DNA from: UBA1672 sp964587815
GTDB lineage: Bacteria; Pseudomonadota; Alphaproteobacteria; Micavibrionales; Micavibrionaceae
Direction: 5' to 3'
Assembly: GCA_964587815.1 (NCBI GenBank)
Contig: CAZPMH010000021.1
Coordinates: 1-34,028 of the forward strand
Length of the DNA stretch: 34,028 nt
Below the pieces are notes generated by a model. It did not search any database, was not told the DNA's origin, and saw only the letters and a list, made by a program, of their open reading frames with translations. Both the position numbers and the translations under genes were made by a program. Each line of letters begins with the position of its first letter. The first letter of the stretch is position 1. Positions 31,155-34,028 of the stretch are shown here, piece by piece.

Positions 31155-34028
31155 ATGTGCGCAGCTAAAGCCCAAAAGAAATCCAAAGATCAAAAATCAA
31201 AAGAATACGTCGTCGCGAATAGCATCGAGAGCTTCACAGGCCGCAAGCGTGTGCGTCGTAATTTCGGTCGTATTGACGAAGTGGCAACAATGCCGAATTT
31301 GATCGAGCTTCAACGCGATTCGTATGAACGTTTCCAGCAAAAAGATATTCCCGCTGATGAGCGTGAAATCACAGGTTTGGAAGAAGTTCTTGCGTCTGTT
31401 TTTCCAATCCGTGACTTTGGCGACAAGGCTGAGATTGACTTTGTTAAGTATGAATTCGAAGAGCCGAAATACGACGTTGAGGAATGTCAGCAGCGCGGTA
31501 TGACCTACGCGGCGCCTTTGCGCACAACATTGCGCCTTTCTGTCTTTGATGTTGATGAGGACACAGGCCTGCGCTCCATCCGCGATATTAAAGAACAAGA
31601 CGTATATATGGTTGATATGCCGATGATGACCGAAAACGGTACATTCGTCGTCAACGGAACAGAACGCGTGATTGTATCCCAGATGCACCGTTCACCGGGC
31701 GTATTCTTCGACCACGACGGCGGGAAAACTCACGTCTCAGGTAAATATTTGTTCTCTGCGCGTGTTATCCCATACCGCGGGTCATGGTTGGACTTTGAAT
31801 TCGATGCGAAAGACCTTATGTATGTCCGTATCGACCGCCGCCGTAAATTGCCGCTGACAACATTCTTGCGCTGCCTGGATAGCGCGGAAACAGTTGAACA
31901 ACGCAAAATCGCAGAAGAAAACGACACTGAAATTGATCCGTTGATGGTTCAGGGTATGTCCAACGAAGAAATTCTGGCGACATTCTACGAAACAACGGCT
32001 TACAAGAAAGATAAAAAAGGCTGGAAAACACCTTTCAACGCAGACAATTTCCGCGGTGTGAAATTGAGGTATGATCTCGTTGATGCCAAAACAGGTGACG
32101 TCGTTGCCGAAGAGGGCACGAAGATAACCGCGCGTAAGGCGAAGAAATTCGTTGAAGACGGCCTGAAAGATATCCTCGTTCAAACTGAGCATCTTCAGGG
32201 GCAATACATCGCCGCTGACATCTTCGACACAAAAACTGGTCTTGTCTTGCTTGAAGCAGGGCATGAGCTGGAAGAAGACGACTTCGCGAAATTGGAAGAA
32301 GCAGGCGTGAAAGACTTGCCGATCCTTGCAATCGACTATCTGAACGTTGGCCCATATCTGCGTAACACGCTGATCGCCGATAAATGTGACACGCGCGAAG
32401 AAGCGTTGATTGACATCTACCGCGTCATGCGCCCGGGTGAGCCACCAACAGTAGAATCCGCTCAAGCATTGTTCGACTCACTCTTCTTCGATGCGGAGCG
32501 TTATGACCTGTCTCCGGTTGGCCGCGTGAAAATGAACGCACGCCTTGATCTGGATGCTGATGATCAGTTCCGCGTACTTTGCAAAGACGACATCTTGGCG
32601 ATCGTAAAATACATGCACGATCTAAAAGACGGTAACGGCGAAGTCGATGATATTGACAACCTCGGAAACCGCCGCGTACGTTCCGTTGGCGAATTGATGG
32701 AAAACCAAGTGCGTGTTGGCTTGCTTCGCATGGAGCGCGCTATTCGTGAGCGTATGTCATCGGTTGAGATTGACACATATATGCCGCATGATCTGATCAA
32801 TTCAAAGCCTGCCCAGGCCGCAGTGCGTGAATTCTTTGGTTCATCACAGCTATCCCAGTTTATGGACCAAACCAACCCATTGTCAGAGATTACGCATAAG
32901 CGTCGTCTTTCTGCGCTTGGGCCGGGCGGTCTGACACGCGAGCGTGCCGGTTTTGAGGTGCGCGACGTGCACCCGACCCACTATGGTCGTATCTGTCCGA
33001 TTGAAACGCCTGAAGGCCCGAATATCGGTTTGATCAACTCCTTGGCTACATTTGCCCGTGTCAACCAGTACGGCTTCATCGAAAGCCCGTACCGTAAGGT
33101 TGAAAACGGCAAGGTAACCGCCGAGGTGGTCTACATGTCCGCGATGGAAGAGGCGCGCTATACCGTAGCGCAGGCTAACTCTGTCCTGACAAAATCAGGC
33201 GGTTTCGAAGCTGAACTTGTCTCCTGTCGTCAGGCGGGTGAAAACGTCATGGCTTTGCCTGAGCAAATTGATTACATGGACGTATCACCGAAGCAGATGG
33301 TCTCCGTTGCTGCATCCCTTATTCCGTTCTTGGAAAATGACGATGCGAACCGCGCACTTATGGGTTCAAACATGATGCGTCAGGCTGTGCCGTTGCTCAA
33401 ATCAACTGCGCCACTCGTCGGAACAGGCATGGAAGCAACCGTTGCCCGTGACTCCGGTGCATCTGTCGTTGCAAAACGCGAAGGTGTGGTCACAAAAGTT
33501 GACGCACAACGTGTCGTTGTGCAGGCCACAAACATCACGCGCGCGGACGAAGCTGTTGTTGACATCTACAAGCTGTCAAAATTCCAACGCTCCAACCAAG
33601 ACACATGTATCAACCAACGCCCGCTTGTAAAAGTTGGTGACAAGGTTAAGGCTGGTGACATCATCGCTGACGGCCCGTCAACTGATCTTGGTGAATTGGC
33701 GCTTGGTCGTAACATCACCGTGGCATTCATGCCATGGAACGGCTACAACTTTGAGGATTCAATCCTTATTAACGAGCGTATCGTTCACGAAGATGTTTTC
33801 ACATCCATTCACTTGGAAGAATTTGAAATCATGGCACGTGACACACGTCTGGGCGCGGAAGAAATCACCCGCGACATTCCAAACGTTGGTGAAGAAGCGC
33901 TGAAACACCTTGATGAGGCAGGCATCGTTCATATCGGTGCGGAAGTTCACCCCGGCGATATCCTTTGTGGTAAAGTCACACCAAAAGGCGAAAGCCCGAT
34001 GACACCGGAAGAAAAATTGCTCCGCGCA
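31155..34028 (+). CDS. rpoB: DNA-directed RNA polymerase beta subunit (5' part, runs off the window)
   Basis: The first 958 codons of RpoB, about 70 % of the expected length, reading open to the window edge. It starts with a lysine-rich N-terminus (ATG at 31155, AGGA eight bases upstream), then FTGRKRVRRNFGRI and the lobe sequence MTENGTFVVNGTERVIVSQ. The rifampicin region GSSQLSQFMDQTNPLSE to THKRRLSALGPGGLTRERAG is at 563-599; residues matching E. coli Asp516, His526 and Ser531 are unchanged (571, 581, 586). Position 518 is Thr, where E. coli has Asn. ICPIETPEGPNIGLINSLA and NGYNFEDSILINERI are present. rpoC is expected downstream. Confidence 0.97.
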   Translation, partial: MCAAKAQKKSKDQKSKEYVVANSIESFTGRKRVRRNFGRIDEVATMPNLIELQRDSYERFQQKDIPADEREITGLEEVLASVFPIRDFGDKAEIDFVKYEFEEPKYDVEECQQRGMTYAAPLRTTLRLSVFDVDEDTGLRSIRDIKEQDVYMVDMPMMTENGTFVVNGTERVIVSQMHRSPGVFFDHDGGKTHVSGKYLFSARVIPYRGSWLDFEFDAKDLMYVRIDRRRKLPLTTFLRCLDSAETVEQRKIAEENDTEIDPLMVQGMSNEEILATFYETTAYKKDKKGWKTPFNADNFRGVKLRYDLVDAKTGDVVAEEGTKITARKAKKFVEDGLKDILVQTEHLQGQYIAADIFDTKTGLVLLEAGHELEEDDFAKLEEAGVKDLPILAIDYLNVGPYLRNTLIADKCDTREEALIDIYRVMRPGEPPTVESAQALFDSLFFDAERYDLSPVGRVKMNARLDLDADDQFRVLCKDDILAIVKYMHDLKDGNGEVDDIDNLGNRRVRSVGELMENQVRVGLLRMERAIRERMSSVEIDTYMPHDLINSKPAQAAVREFFGSSQLSQFMDQTNPLSEITHKRRLSALGPGGLTRERAGFEVRDVHPTHYGRICPIETPEGPNIGLINSLATFARVNQYGFIESPYRKVENGKVTAEVVYMSAMEEARYTVAQANSVLTKSGGFEAELVSCRQAGENVMALPEQIDYMDVSPKQMVSVAASLIPFLENDDANRALMGSNMMRQAVPLLKSTAPLVGTGMEATVARDSGASVVAKREGVVTKVDAQRVVVQATNITRADEAVVDIYKLSKFQRSNQDTCINQRPLVKVGDKVKAGDIIADGPSTDLGELALGRNITVAFMPWNGYNFEDSILINERIVHEDVFTSIHLEEFEIMARDTRLGAEEITRDIPNVGEEALKHLDEAGIVHIGAEVHPGDILCGKVTPKGESPMTPEEKLLRA

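Noticed and set aside
31782..32465. Long minus-strand reading frame inside rpoB
   Set aside because: rpoB is unambiguous on the other strand; long antisense frames are common in codon-biased essential genes.
32841..32952. Possible rifampicin-resistance substitutions in rpoB
   Set aside because: The main resistance positions (equivalents of 513, 516, 526 and 531) are wild type. Thr at the 518 equivalent is, to my knowledge, normal in Alphaproteobacteria.
1..34028. CRISPR arrays, tRNA/rRNA genes, transposases or prophage genes
   Set aside because: No regularly spaced repeats, no cloverleaf or CCA-ending sequence with conserved arms, and no recombinase or phage structural proteins were found on reading the window.

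Overview
The window looks like an alphaproteobacterial chromosome segment. It has a TIGR02300-type zinc-ribbon/acidic-tail protein (a family I know essentially from Alphaproteobacteria), an alpha-type RpoB rifampicin region, and intermixed AT-rich and GC-rich genes. The order cannot be fixed from sequence alone. Nearly all DNA is coding; no tRNA, rRNA, CRISPR array or insertion sequence was seen.

Layout. (1) 14-5852: a HExxH metallopeptidase-like gene, then a minus-strand run of a PRC-barrel protein, glnD (nitrogen signalling), prmA (ribosomal protein L11 methyltransferase) and the TIGR02300 gene. (2) 6128-13326: a plus-strand beta-oxidation block with thiolase (FadA), a fused hydroxyacyl-CoA dehydrogenase/enoyl-CoA hydratase in FadN domain order, a CREST/ceramidase-like membrane hydrolase and a long FadE-type acyl-CoA dehydrogenase. 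This resembles the fadNAE set of Bacillus. Between thiolase and FadN sits a two-gene cassette (7255-8315) whose first, strikingly AT-rich gene is an Abi-alpha/DUF4393-like protein, a candidate phage-defence insertion. (3) 13451-19385: a Sel1-repeat/AAA+ fusion ATPase, a secreted coiled-coil protein, and a lipid group of SCP2, acyl-CoA thioesterase and an FadL-type porin. (4) 19561-26958: a SCO protein, then an apparent operon of SDR, class I photolyase, FeS-BCP photolyase, thioredoxin-fold-like lipoprotein and glutathione peroxidase, linked by ATGA overlaps, followed by a secreted unknown and a renalase-like FAD amine-oxidase relative on the other strand. (5) 27214-34028: ddl, then rplK-rplA, rplJ-rplL and the first 958 codons of rpoB.

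The ribosomal/RNA polymerase region has an unusual density of control elements. rplK, rplJ and rpoB are each preceded by a promoter-like sequence and hairpin-plus-U-tract structures. The rplJ leader contains an L10-leader-like fold followed by two tandem terminator-like hairpins. rplL and rpoB are separated by a strong terminator, a new promoter and a second terminator-like hairpin.

The 100-N gap at 24151-24250 is flanked on both sides by the same 55-base sequence. This is almost certainly an unmerged assembly overlap; collapsing it restores an intact 181-residue lipoprotein gene.
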